Assembly: GCF_901933205.1 (NCBI RefSeq)
Contig: NC_044572.1
Coordinates: forward strand, 112,480,965-112,544,964
Origin: Camarhynchus parvulus
Lineage: Eukaryota > Chordata > Aves > Passeriformes > Thraupidae
Reading direction: 5' to 3'
Length of the DNA stretch: 64,000 nt
Shown here: one piece after another, positions 25,401 to 37,000 of the stretch
Position numbering within the stretch: the first letter of the stretch is position 1
Layout: each line of letters opens with the position of its first letter
Notes under the pieces: model-generated
What the model was told of the DNA's origin: nothing
Databases searched by the model: none
Seen by the model: only the letters and a program-made list of their open reading frames with translations
Made by a program: the position numbers and the translations under genes

Positions 25401-28400
25401 ATGGAATGAAATCATCATCTGTAACAACTTTGATACTGCTTATTTCAGTTTACATGAAGCAAATATATGGTCTGCGTACCACAGAATCATAGGAGGCAAG
25501 AAATATGCATCTTCTAGGTGGTTCATTTTGCCTTCAGACATCCAAATATTTTTTTTTACATCATCTAGATTTACTTTCTTGCCACCCTGCTTCATTTGAA
25601 AAGAAATTTTATTTTCTTTGTTTCACTCATCTTGTCAAGCTTTTGTGCTATTGTTTTGATTTTTATCAAATAGAACAACTTTTCACTAATAAACATCATC
25701 CTTCCCAAAAGTGAGAGGGATGAATTTCAGTTTATATACTTATATATAATTTCTGTTCTATATATTTAGCATGTCCTCTGCTTTAATGAATCAGCATGAC
25801 TGCCTTTTTCATTGTACTATGGGTTGATTTTTCCAGGTACAGACTTTCTGGGAAGCACAGACAACCTGCAAGCCCCACTCCATGCACTGGCATTCAGAAT
25901 TTCCCTGTCCAGGTATCTGTCACAGGGACACAAAGATGCCAAGTGCAGTGCAGAACTGCTTTTTCCCTCTACCACTGTACTGCAAACCAACATTTTTCCA
26001 GGTTCTTCCCTTCATGTCCTCTCTGATGTGAGGCTGAAAGGCACAGGAAAGACAGTGTCATGGTCCAGGACTCCAGGATGGATTTTGTTGCTATTCTGTC
26101 TTTGATCTTGTGCAACATTTAAGGTTGCTATAACTTTGTGCTTATTTCTGACAAATAAGATACAGAATTTTGAACTAAAATATTCAAAAATATCTCCATA
26201 TTCAATGTGGACTCCAGCCTTAAAAGAAAAAATTGGCCCGCAGATCACATCTTTGAATGGGAAGAGAACCCTGAAATTTTATTTTTCTGCTGGAATTTCC
26301 TTCTTCTATCACACAATAGTGACCACACCAAAAGTGATCACACTTTGCACTTTCTCAGGCCTCAACCCAGATGCCCAAAGTGCTCACTTTAAGAAATGAA
26401 AAAATTTCCTCTGAGTTTCTCGGTCATGGTGGGTGTTTTCTGAAACTGATTTTTTTCCAAATCTCACCAACAACTACAACACTCTTCTGAGTCATGTTGT
26501 AGAGTTTTAGTATTTATTTCATACTAAATTGTGAGAACATAGCAGCTATATTATTTGACTGAGGGACTTGAAATTTCAGTTGTTTGGAAGGAGGTTCCAT
26601 GTGTCTTCTGCTTTTCAGAAGTAGAAGGTAAGGAATTTCAGATGCACATGATTCCCACCAGATTTTAAGCTATAATGTAATCAAGAGTCTCTGCCACTAC
26701 CAAGTGTGCTATAAAATGCAGTTGCAGAAGTTAAGGAAGTCCTTTTCTGCCACTAGTCCTGAGCTACATGAATTGGCAGAGACATCTCTTATGTTTTTCT
26801 TCTCTTTCTGGCATCCTGAACATAGGAATACAACTTAAAGAGTTGGGGGGGGGGAAAGAGATGGCACATGATGAGGGAGATCATAATGTTCTTGGGGGGA
26901 CAAAGGAGAGTTATAAAAGCAGGAAGAGAATAAAAATTGCATTAAATTATTCAGAATTAGAAAGCAAATAGGTAGGTAGGAATTGTATGCTAAGTGAAAT
27001 GTCTATAGAGCAATCTGAAAAGTCTAGAAGTTGCTTTCCAGAACCTGGAAATAAAGCCAGTGCTGTCAAATTTCCTCATTTTACCCACATATGGAAAGTC
27101 AATCATTTTCCCATTTACCTTGCTCTCCTTGCTCCCATCATATCAGTCCACAAGAGGGCTTAGCAGCTTGGGCTTTCTGCTGGTGTTGCTGAACCTTCTA
27201 CTGGGCAGATGTGGAAGAGGCAGTGACACTACAGGAAAAGATGTGGCACAGGTCACTACTGAAATGTGGCTGGGTGGGTGAGAGTTCAGCAGAGAGACTG
27301 GGCTGATGGAGGAGCAGAAGAGTGCTGACAAGAGGAGGAAACCCAGGAAAACCCTGAGAACATGCAAAGGGAGATACAGTTGGGGTGTTGGTGTCCAGCT
27401 AAAAACAGTTTGAGAAATATTTTCAGAATTCATTTGATAAACTGCCTCTTGTTTGTAGTTACAAAACATATCGAAGGTTCAGCTCCTAGCTTTGTTCTGA
27501 CCGCATTCTGCCACATGCTCTGCGGGGTTTTTTTGTTCCTGATGAAGTGCCATGTGATCTTTGCTACCTGCAGGTGTGAATATTGATTTCTGCTCTGTAG
27601 TGTGTCACTTCACGACAGTCCTGAATCCACCAACCACTGCAAGACATTGATCACAAAATTCCTTGCCAATCACTTTGGTCTAAAATTATCACTTCAGCTA
27701 TCACACCTGAACCCTGGATGCTCTAACTTAGGCTTCTCTGGGTGAAAGGGCAGAGATGAAAGAATTCCAACTAACTTACTGTTCTAATCCTTCTTGAGCT
27801 CATGGCAAACATTTATTTTTACACCTCTTCTGTTACTTGACTGTGACTCCTTTTTATTAAAGAACCTTCCTTTTTTTGCAATTCCAGTTTTCATCTGCTG
27901 GAGAACTACCAATTTTGCAAAGAATTTTTAATTTTCTTTCTGCAAGTTTTGGAAAGATGCTCTTAGTAAATTCTGTAGGAGGCAATAGAACAGAATCTGT
28001 CTGTATTTTCATTTACATACAAATATAGTCTGCATCACCATTGATATTATACAATGTATTTTAAAAAAATGGCTTTTTGAAGTTGTTTCAGAAGAGATAA
28101 AAAATTTTCCAAAATGTGTTTGCATTTAGCCTGGGCTAAATTCTGATTTCCATCAAAATATGAAAATCTTCATTTCACATCAGTGAAATAGACAAGGAAA
28201 AGCATAATATTTTATTATCCCCCTCTTCATTTTCTTTTAACTTTTATTTCAAAAAATACTAACTGTTTTCAAACATTGACATTAAGATATTTAACAAAGC
28301 AGATCCTTGGTGAAAAGTAGTATAAGAATTGATCAATATAAAACCACAGCCCACCAAGGCTGCAGAAAAGCTAACAAGGGTAATATACTCATTAATTTGT

Positions 28401-29119
28401 TGCTAAGACAATTACAAGACCTGGCTTTAATTCTTTCTGGTTTTAGATTAATTAGAAAAGATCTTGACTCTACAAAGACCATATCTTAAGTTCTTGTGCA
28501 GAGCTACCTCCCTTTGGCAAAGTAGTTCTTACTATTTGAGTCACATACAATTTGCTGAAACACAAGTTATTCTGCATTTGTTTAGAATGGATGGTGGAGC
28601 TGTAAGGCAGAGCAGGAGTTGGTAGAGAAAGCAGTGCCACTATTGTTGCTGGGCAGAAAAATACGTTCATGTGGCACAATGCTGGATTCAGGTGACTCAT
28701 TAAATTTGACTGCATTTTAATCTGTTCAGTGCTTAAGCTTACAGTGCCCCTTGCTGCCTAATTCCTTGGACTCCTACCTCTAACAGTAGCGTGAGTGTGA
28801 CTGCCAAGGTTTCCCTTGTATTGAATTCTAGAGTTAGCTGTTTTTGAGCAGTTGCACAGGTACATATACACAGATATACTGTGGTCCATCATGTCGTTTT
28901 TATCATGCCTGCTCAAAGGAAGGAGCCCTGAGAGGAGGAGATTCCTTTAGGAGCAGAGTGCCTGCAAGGCTACCCCAGGGGCAGCCAGCACTGCAGTGTC
29001 TGCTTTCACAATGCTGATCAGAGCCTGATAAAGTCTGTAGGTCACGGTCATGAGTACCTGAGAGCTGGCTGTGGCATGAGAGTTGATGTTCCCCACTGGC
29101 AGCCACTGTTTGCTTTTGG

Positions 29120-29360
29120 CTGTTGACTCAGAGCTTTTCGCTGCTGTCTCTTTTCCCAGCTCGGCGCGGGAAGTGCCACCACCTTACGCTGTGCGGGCAA
29201 ATATTGACTGGATCTTTGGACAAGCAGCTGGAGCAGCGCAAAGGAGACAAGAGGAGTGATGCAGACGGGTTACTGTGGGGTCATGTCTAGGCTGCTACCA
29301 GCTTTTAACCATTGTCGCTGCATAAAAACAATGGGTGCCACCAGGAAGAGGTTAACCCTT
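29120..29360. promoter_or_regulatory. CpG-containing patch with E2F-like and SOX motifs, possible regulatory element
   Basis: In AT-rich surroundings this block contains CTCGGCGCGGGAAG (an E2F-like CGCGGGAA at about 29165), ACGCTGTGCGGGC, and AAACAATGGGTG (SOX core ACAATGG at about 29328-29334). It is non-repetitive and has no recognisable protein product. Function is inferred only from composition and motifs. Confidence 0.25.
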
Positions 29361-30999
29361 TGGGATTTCATCTCTGCTACAACTTTTATAGGAATCAGCA
29401 GGATCCTGGGTGCCAGTTTCTGTTTCTCAATTGTTCAAAACAAGCAATGGCTTTTTTGTATTAATTGAGCTCCAAACATATTATGTTAAAGAATCATGAA
29501 ACTTCACCCAAAATTAATATCTTTTTTTTTAATGTTGATATATCACTCTGAGTATTTTAATACACTGATACATGCAATATAATACTTATGATTTTACCTC
29601 TTTTAAAATTGATCACTTCTTGGTGTCTGTGTTGGCCTGGCTGAGAAACTCGAGATAATTTAATTGATATTATATTCTTTTAGAATAGATCTAAACTGCT
29701 TTAATCAAACCAAGCTTAAAATAAGTTGCTATTTTGATTGTCTTTGAAGCCTTTCCCTTCTAAATGCCACGTGACTTAAGAAATACGGTGTGACACTAAA
29801 GTATTCTTCACACTTTCTTGATTAAAGAGAAGCTTGAAAATACGAATCAAAATTAAAGACAAGTAAACCCCCTATTTTTTAGACATTAAATGCAAAGCTA
29901 GTGACATTGGGATTTTTTTTTGAGATCTGCCACAGAATATGAATTGTCATTAAACTCAGGCATAATTTTGGGGCTTTTGATATTTCACAATATATGGGTT
30001 ATGCCTCTTGTGGACAAGGTCATACTCAACACAGTTTCCTGTTGATTCAGATTAGGTGTAAAGCCTTAAATATAAAACCACCTCTGCATATGCCCTTTAG
30101 GAACTGAGGCCTTAGTGCTTAGAAGCTGCTATAGTGATTTTACATACTAAAAACATAAAAATAAAGTTACAAAAATAAAATAAACTCAAGTTATGTTGCT
30201 ACTCAGAATTATTGCTCTATCAAATATTATAGCTATACCAATTTAATATTTATTATTTAATAATAGGCTTTTGTAAAATATTTGTTTAAAATAAGTACAG
30301 GAAGGTAATTTATCAGTTAAATACTAACTATTTTATCATAAAATGAAGCTATGAAGAAGTATTGCAAAGTGTTTGAGAAATTATTTAGCGCTAATGTAAA
30401 AACAATAAAAATTATATATATTTAATATCAATATAGAAATATGCTCCTAGTCTTACACAATTTTCCATTGATTTTAATAAACATCTCATACTCTTGAAAA
30501 TACAAATATTGGCATTTTTACTATTTAGCTCAACCTACTGTTCTATTTTCTACCCTTTCAAAAGAACAATTAAGGGCATACTTGAATCCAGTATGATGAT
30601 AATTTCTGTGTATGTCTTCAGGTATCTTAGAAGGTATAAGAGGTGTGTTCTTAGGGAAGCTGCCTGGGCTGTAAAATGAGGCTTCTCTGGAGCAAAGGTG
30701 GCAGATGCTGGCTGTGCTGTATTATATTTTCTGATTGGTGAGGGTTTTTTTACATGGTTTTATACAGGGAAATATTTTATTAAATTTTTAGTATCTTTGC
30801 TTTACCACTACTGAAATGCATAACTTAAAAACGTACCCAACACAATACTCACTGTGGGACTTGAATGTTTTTTTTCAGAAAATCTGAAAAAATCAGAGCA
30901 AATGGTGGGTGGGAACACGCTGATGCCACATCCTTGAACTCCTTTGTGTGTTAAGAACAATGTCTGTTTTAAACAGAACATATATCTTACACAAACCTG

Positions 31000-31242
31000 G
31001 TAGAATTAAAGGGGATAAAAATTAAGAAGATTGTAGAGTTTGCTGTTGAAGTGGATCTTTTCTTCGGCTTGATGGGTGGCCGTGACAGCAATTTGCCACT
31101 GTTTAAAAAGCGAGAGGAACGTGATGTGCGTTTTGGGGTACCGAAGTATGACTTTTCCCAATAACCCGGTCATCAGCTCATTTATTGCTTGTGACTTTAA
31201 ATAGTTCCCTGAGAGCGCAGCGCCAGCACCGCAGCAAAGAGG
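31000..31242. other. Unique AT/GC-balanced shoulder of the 31-kb CpG island
   Basis: This 240-bp stretch contains scattered CpGs (GGCCGTGACAGCAATTTGCC, AAGCGAGAGGAACGTGATG, AACCCGGTCATCAGC) and no stop-free conserved frame I can recognise. It may be part of the same promoter or enhancer as the adjacent CpG island. Confidence 0.3.

Positions 31243-31278
<36 letters not shown>
31243..31278 (+). repeat. Uninterrupted A run of 36
   Basis: Thirty-six consecutive A residues are followed by GAGAGAAGGG and end about 60 bp before the CpG island. This could be a retrotransposition tail or simple slippage. I did not recognise a retrocopy in the preceding 250 bp, nor an obvious target-site duplication. 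Confidence 0.95.
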
Positions 31279-31281
<3 letters not shown>

Positions 31282-31339
31282 AGAAGGGACTCGTAAAGAA
31301 GAAGTCATAAAGTCTGGAGCCGTGGCCAGATTTCCTTTG

Positions 31340-31670
31340 GAAGGCGAGGTGTGGCCGGGCAGTGCCGGAGGAGCGGCCGCCCTCCCCGCAGAGCCAGCCC
31401 CGGGCTGGCCGGGGGCCAGGCCGCCAGACGCCAGCGCCGGGCTCCCAGCGCTGGGAGAGGCCCCGGGCTCCCTCACAATGGCATTATCTGGGGCCAGGCA
31501 GCGCCCAGAATCCCGCCATGCTTCCTGTCCGGCCGCCGAGAGCCGCACGGAGGGTCCGCCCGGCCCCCCGGCCGTGCCGGCACGCTCGGCAGCGCTCACC
31601 GCCCGTCCCGCCCGCCGGGGAAAGGGCCAAAGCCGCCTCGGCCCCGGGATTTACCGGCCCTGCGTGCAGT
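31340..31670. promoter_or_regulatory. Isolated CpG island in the desert 28 kb upstream of SOX17
   Basis: A sharply bounded GC- and CpG-rich block of about 330 bp sits in AT-rich DNA. It contains a SOX core ACAATGG next to a GATA-type TTATCT (about 31476-31488), a YY1-like CCGCCATG, and an AP-1 site TGAGTCA just beyond the edge (about 31715). Overlapping frames of 108-197 codons on both strands have no recognisable domain and look like CpG-island shadows. The best reading is a promoter of an uncharacterised transcript, possibly a long non-coding RNA, or a distal CpG-rich enhancer. Confidence 0.55.
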
Positions 31671-32297
31671 CATGCGCTGTATTTTTAGTCTCTTCTGTCA
31701 TGATCGACAAGATCGTGAGTCACGCAGGGGAAAGAGAATAAACTTCTACTCCAGGTTCTGAAACGTCTTATAGTAAAAAGAATAAAAGTTCTTTCATAAT
31801 CTAACATTTCTTCGCAAAAAAATGTTGATTTTAATTACGTCTAAAGAGAGCAGAATCTTTAAAATCAATTCTTCTGTTCGGCTTAATTTTTAATATGATA
31901 TGGTTTTGAGAAATTGTAAGAATCATTTACAATTCTTAAAATTGCAAACAATTATATAAAACAGGGAACTCTTTTAAAAGTTCGAAAGGCAGAAAACCCA
32001 CTAAAGCAGGCCTCTTATTTTGCGTGGCATCTTGTAAAAAAAACCCTTGAGAACAAGTCCAATATTGTCGTTCATGCATGTTTCTGACTTGGTTTTGTCT
32101 CATACTCATGAGATATATTATGTGCCCACTGTTGATGAGAAAGAATGTGTTCCCAAATTCTATGAGATGTCTATAAACTATTAGTAACTGAGTGATGAAT
32201 AGTTAATAAACATTCTCATTCATTTTAATGTAGAAAACTAGTAGCTGTTTAGAATTAATGTATTTTAAAAATGAAGTTATTGTAGAAAAATATAATC

Positions 32298-32303
<6 letters not shown>

Positions 32304-32340
<37 letters not shown>

Positions 32341-32362
32341 ATATATATGCATGTGTGTGTTT
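32304..32362. repeat. (TA)n-(TG)n compound microsatellite
   Basis: TATATA repeats for about 24 bp are followed by GTGTGTGTGT, ATATATATGC and ATGTGTGTGT. It is a typical compound dinucleotide microsatellite. Confidence 0.93.
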
Positions 32363-33307
32363 TTTACTGTGGTATGATGGGCCAGGGTCACCCATTTTCA
32401 CTGAAATTAAGTATGTGTCTGGCTAAATATCTCCCTGGTGGAATGAGGGAATAGGCACTATCAATAGTAGTTAAAAAGCTTAACTTCTTACTTTGGTGTC
32501 AGTACAATGACTGAATCTCATGGCAGAAAGACAGAAATATCTTTCATGCTTACTACTGCTTATTCTTAAATATTTCCTTACAAGCAAGGGAATGTCCATT
32601 ATGTCCATTATGTTAAGTGGAGAGAGGATGATTCGTGTCTTATGAAGTGCAACACTTTTATTAGGATAGCAGTTGTAGTTTAGATAAAGTCTATAATGTC
32701 ATCACTCGTGTTGTGCAGCTGTTAGATGATAAAGATATATAAGCCAGAAGTTTTCTAATGTTCCCTTTTTTCTCCAAAAAAGAAGCCATTATACCCTCAT
32801 TCTTACCAGTCAGGGTGGTGCATTCATCACAGATGTAGACATGGTTTTGTCTACATAGTTTGATTCAGATGTCATAATTTGGAGGAGGGCAGTTTTGTGT
32901 TAACACAGGAAAGTTTACCAGATGACACCAAGGGTCTCAGTTTGACATACGAAAGAAACAGAAAGAAATTTGTCGTATTTATACACTGCTTAACACCCAT
33001 TAGATTTTGTATTTAATTCTTCTGTACTTTGCATTTTTTTCTTAAAATGAATAAATGACTGATTTTCTTCTATCTCAGGGAAATTTTAATAGAATTTCAA
33101 GTGTAGAAAGTATCCTGATACCAGGAAAATATTTAGTATTTGCCATGTAGCTATCATTTGATCACTGGCTAAATCCATAACTCTCTTTACAAAAAGGAAG
33201 GGTACAGTGGTTTTTCTGTGGTCTGAGAATATAACAGTCCCTTATTGTACTGATTCTCACAGCTAAAAAACCAGGATTCAGATTATTTAAATCAATTTAA
33301 TAGATAC

Positions 33308-33328
33308 ACAATCTATTATATAGATTGT
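33308..33328. repeat. Perfect 9-bp inverted repeat with 3-nt loop
   Basis: ACAATCTAT, TAT, ATAGATTGT, flanked by two copies of GATACACAA (33303 and 33332 region). A minor structure in AT-rich DNA. Confidence 0.75.
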
Positions 33329-36300
33329 ATTGATACACAAAATGTGCAAGAACACATTGAGGTACTGCTTGTTCTAAATTGGTAGTGTAAGTCCTGTGGT
33401 ATTTTATCAGTGTTGTTTTATTTCAATGTGACCTTAATCATCACTTTTATGAATGGGGTTTTTACTAATTTTTCTACTGGACCTGTAGAAAATATGATTT
33501 TTTTTAAGATTTAAAAAAATAATTTGACTATAATTTTCCACAGTCCTGTTGGCTGAATTGCTTAGAATGAATAAAGTACAGCGAAGTAATTTCTTCAGTG
33601 GATACATTTTAGTTATGCATTCGCCTTGACATAGAAATGAAGATCTTAAATTAGTCGGGAGTCTTCACATGTGTTGCTGGTTTGCTGAGAAGTCATTCTT
33701 GCGTTTGGATCTATACATGTAACCCTCCCATCTATACAAAGGCAACTGTGCTTTTAGAATCGTATGCATGCCAAGAAGATCAGTCCCTCCAGCGTGGTTT
33801 AAGTTAATTTTACTAATAAAAGGAAAAAATTCACCATTTTCACACAAAAATTTTGTCAGGAACTTCTTTCACACACTGTTACTGGTGGAAGTGCAATATC
33901 TGCTCTGTTGCAGCTCCATCAGACCACCTAGTCCCCTGTTCTGAATTGCCAATTTGAATGTTTATTTTTTCTGCAGGTTTCAGTACAAAAATTGGAAGTG
34001 TTTATAACTACCAGAATATTGGATACAAATGAACATTTTCCATAAAGAATTTATACATGCCAAAATTCCACATATTTTTGTTTTCTGAAAAGTGTCTAAA
34101 ATATTATCTGAAAATAATAGAATAATCTGAAAATATTAACTGGAAAACAGTTCATAAAGTCACATCTATGGCTTCTTCTTGCTCACTGGGTAACACACAG
34201 CAGGTGTTTGATTCTTTCCCTTGCTTATGTTTGGCATAATTTTCTTTTTATTTTTTTTTCAGTATGAAGACTTATAATGCTTCTTTTCTGAAGTGAAGAC
34301 TTGAAGAGAACTGATTCACTGGTCTGTGAAATTTTTCCCCCTTGAATTTATGTCAGTGTACCTGTTTTATCTATGCATAAACACCAATTGTAGTTGTATA
34401 GATAATTGTCTTAGTGCCTTATCATATGAATGACATTCTATGATAATAAATACATACATGACTGACATCAAAGCCGTATTTCCAAGATCTATAGAAAAAT
34501 ACATGAAGAGGAAGCCGTATTTATCTAAATAATTACCATACATTGATCTTTTGTTAACATACATTTTCTTTTGTTCCATCTGCAGAGTCCATTGCAATTT
34601 ATGAATTGTATTTATGACTGCATCTCTTTCTTCTGTCTATGCATGACTAAAGCTCTTTCTGAAGATGGCATGTTTGTTCATTTAAATGTACTGAAGCTTA
34701 TTTTCATGTTGCCAATTTGGGAATTGATAGAACAGGATTCAGTCACTGCTTACCTGGAAGCTTAGTCTTAGCAGCTGATTTTAAAATTTGCGTTACTGGG
34801 CTGTATTGATACCTCTCTTATGCTGTTTTAAACTGATTCTTGTCGGTCAACACAACCAAGAGCAACATTTTGATTATCATGCAGATAGATACATGTTGTG
34901 ACTGCCTTTATCCCTGTATAATATTTACATATGCTATTTTCTAATGCATTTGGTTTAAATATTTAGCTAGGAATAAAGAGCAATCAGTTCCATTAGAACT
35001 GGCAGCTCCATGTGATATGCTAGAGCTGATGTGAGGTTTATGCAAGCTTAGTTTTTGCAGTACTGGATAAACAGATGTGGAGAAAAGGAAGGGGGAGAAA
35101 TGGATATGGAGGCATCAATGAAGACTGAAACTCTGGACAGGGAAAATAATAATTTCAGATGGGAAGGGTAAGGGATCAGCTGATGTTTCAGAGAATGAGA
35201 ATAAAGACATGCCTGAGAAAGTGGGTTTCAGGGGGCTGTCAAAGATTTGGGCAGAATACAGACAGGTACACTTCTGTCCTGGCCTCATTCTGCTGAAACA
35301 CAGGATCTTTACATTTTTAACCACTGCATGACTTTTTCTTACAGTCTTCTGTTGGCCCTGACTTCCTGGGCTGCTGGAAAGAAGTAAAAGAAGAAAGTGG
35401 AAAGAAGAAAAGACTCCTAATGTGAGGAAAAGGTAATAATGTTTTTGAATTCTTACTTATTTCTGCATAGCATGCCCTTCAACAGCTGTTCTAAAAGTGG
35501 TCAGACTTTGTATATCCCACCTGCATGCTGTCCTTGGTACTTCTGCAGACAGCATTGGGCTGTAAATTTTCACAAAGATTTCCACAAATGTGTTGAAATC
35601 ATTGATCATTAGAATCATAACTTTTGGTTTAAAAGGAAGACCTTATACCCTCCCTTGAGCTACTGAATGTGTGTGATTGTCAAAACCTTTACCGACATGA
35701 GAATTACTCACTTTTAAAGTCAAGTCAGGAAGGGAAGTGATCAGACATTACTATTTTCTGTCACTTTGGAGTGGAAACATTTTAGTGAGAAATTGCAGGA
35801 ATTCAGGAATTTTACTTTTGGGGGTTAGGGTTAGATTTAATTTTTCTCAGGAAAATAATAAAAAAATAGTTATGCAGATCTTGTGAGAAGAACTGTTGCA
35901 AACAATTTAGTTTGTCTATTTTGTGATGTTTTGATGTTGGTGAGGCCTCCTGTTTTCATGCTACTTCCCATATCCAGGTCAAGGACAAGCATGAAAGGCA
36001 ATCTTCATATGATTGTTGAAGTCACTTTGAGATGATTCCAGCACTTAACCAGTGTCTGACTAAGTTATTATTATAAACACATCACTATAAATTAAGATGA
36101 GAAAGAATGAGGGAATAAAGGGAAGAGGAAATGACTGAACTCATATTTCTGAAAATGCTCCAATAAAACAATTCTCACTGTGATGGAATTCTTGAAACTG
36201 CTTTGAAATCCTTACTCCAGATTTATCTCTAGTGAAAATCTGAACTTGGTTGTGTCCCCTTATATGTGAATTTGGCCACTAGCTTTAAACAAATCCATTT

Positions 36301-36769
36301 CATACCTCCACCCTTTCCTCTGAAATGTCCCTCCTTAAAATACATCACTTGCAAAAAGCTTATAGTGTTCAGTTGCCATGAAGAGGTTTGTTTGTCAGTT
36401 TAGTAACTGATCATCTAAACACAGCACATGGTAAGATTAAAAATAAACCAACATAGCACTTGGGCTGTAATAGTCAGTCATTTCCGATCAACTTTTCCAT
36501 AAATATATGTTTATTTTATGTTTTGCTTCTTGGACTGTGCCTGTAAATACAATACAGCGTGTGTTGCAAAATTATTCTTAGATGGATACTTAGGTTATAA
36601 GTTTTGGGGGACAGCAGATTTGTTTTCAACCATTCATTGCTTTATGAAGCACTAAATTGAAATTATTGTTTACTGAAATTGCTTGAAAGAATAGTAAAAA
36701 ACTGTTTTAAAGCTACACAAGAACTTTCAAAAATGTCTGCTTTGAAAGGGCTTGGAGTTTTTGGTGGAA

Positions 36770-37000
36770 AAGAGGGGTAATTTAGATTAGATGTATGGAA
36801 GAAATATTTGCTGTGAGGGTGATGAGGCACAGGTTGCCCAGGAAGGTGGTGGATGCCCCATGCCTGGAAATGGGCAAGGCCAAGTTGGATAAAGACCTGA
36901 GCAGCCTGGACTAGTGGGAGGTGTCCCTGCCCATGGCAGGGGGGCTGGGACTGGATGATCTTTAGGGTCCCTTCTAACCCCTTAACATTCCATGATTATG
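36770..37000 (+). mobile_element. CR1-type LINE, 230-bp 3' fragment
   Basis: The + strand carries the familiar CR1 3' end: AATTTAGATTAGATGTATGG, then GTGAGGGTGATGAGGCA, CAGGTTGCCCAGGAAGG, GGGAGGTGTCCCTGCCCATG, GATGATCTTTAGGGTCCCTT and finally CCATGATTATG. Compared with the usual CR1 3' end, a few bases seem missing between GAGGCA and CAGGTTGCCC. It is short, truncated and has no intact coding frame. Confidence 0.93.

Larger units (their letters stand above)
10701..29119. other. AT-rich intergenic desert, central-left part
   Basis: This is unique sequence with homopolymer runs (for example T15 at about 10795), very AT-rich around 12.2-12.6 kb, and the small repeats listed separately. No protein-coding gene, tRNA or known non-coding RNA is recognised. 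Open frames stay below about 110 codons without family resemblance. Confidence 0.6.
31750..36769. other. AT-rich intergenic desert between the 31-kb CpG island and a CR1 fragment
   Basis: Nothing recognised except the compound microsatellite at 32304 and a small inverted repeat at 33308. Confidence 0.6.

Noticed and set aside
25479..25500. CCACAGAATCATAGGAGG, resembling a CR1 3' terminus
   Set aside because: Only about 15 bp match the CR1 end and no CR1 body follows on either side; too short to call.
31006..31599. 197-codon minus-strand frame and overlapping + frames of 108-139 codons at the 31-kb CpG island
   Set aside because: The minus frame runs straight through the A36 run as poly-Phe. 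The others are Pro/Arg/Ala-rich CpG-island shadows with no family resemblance.
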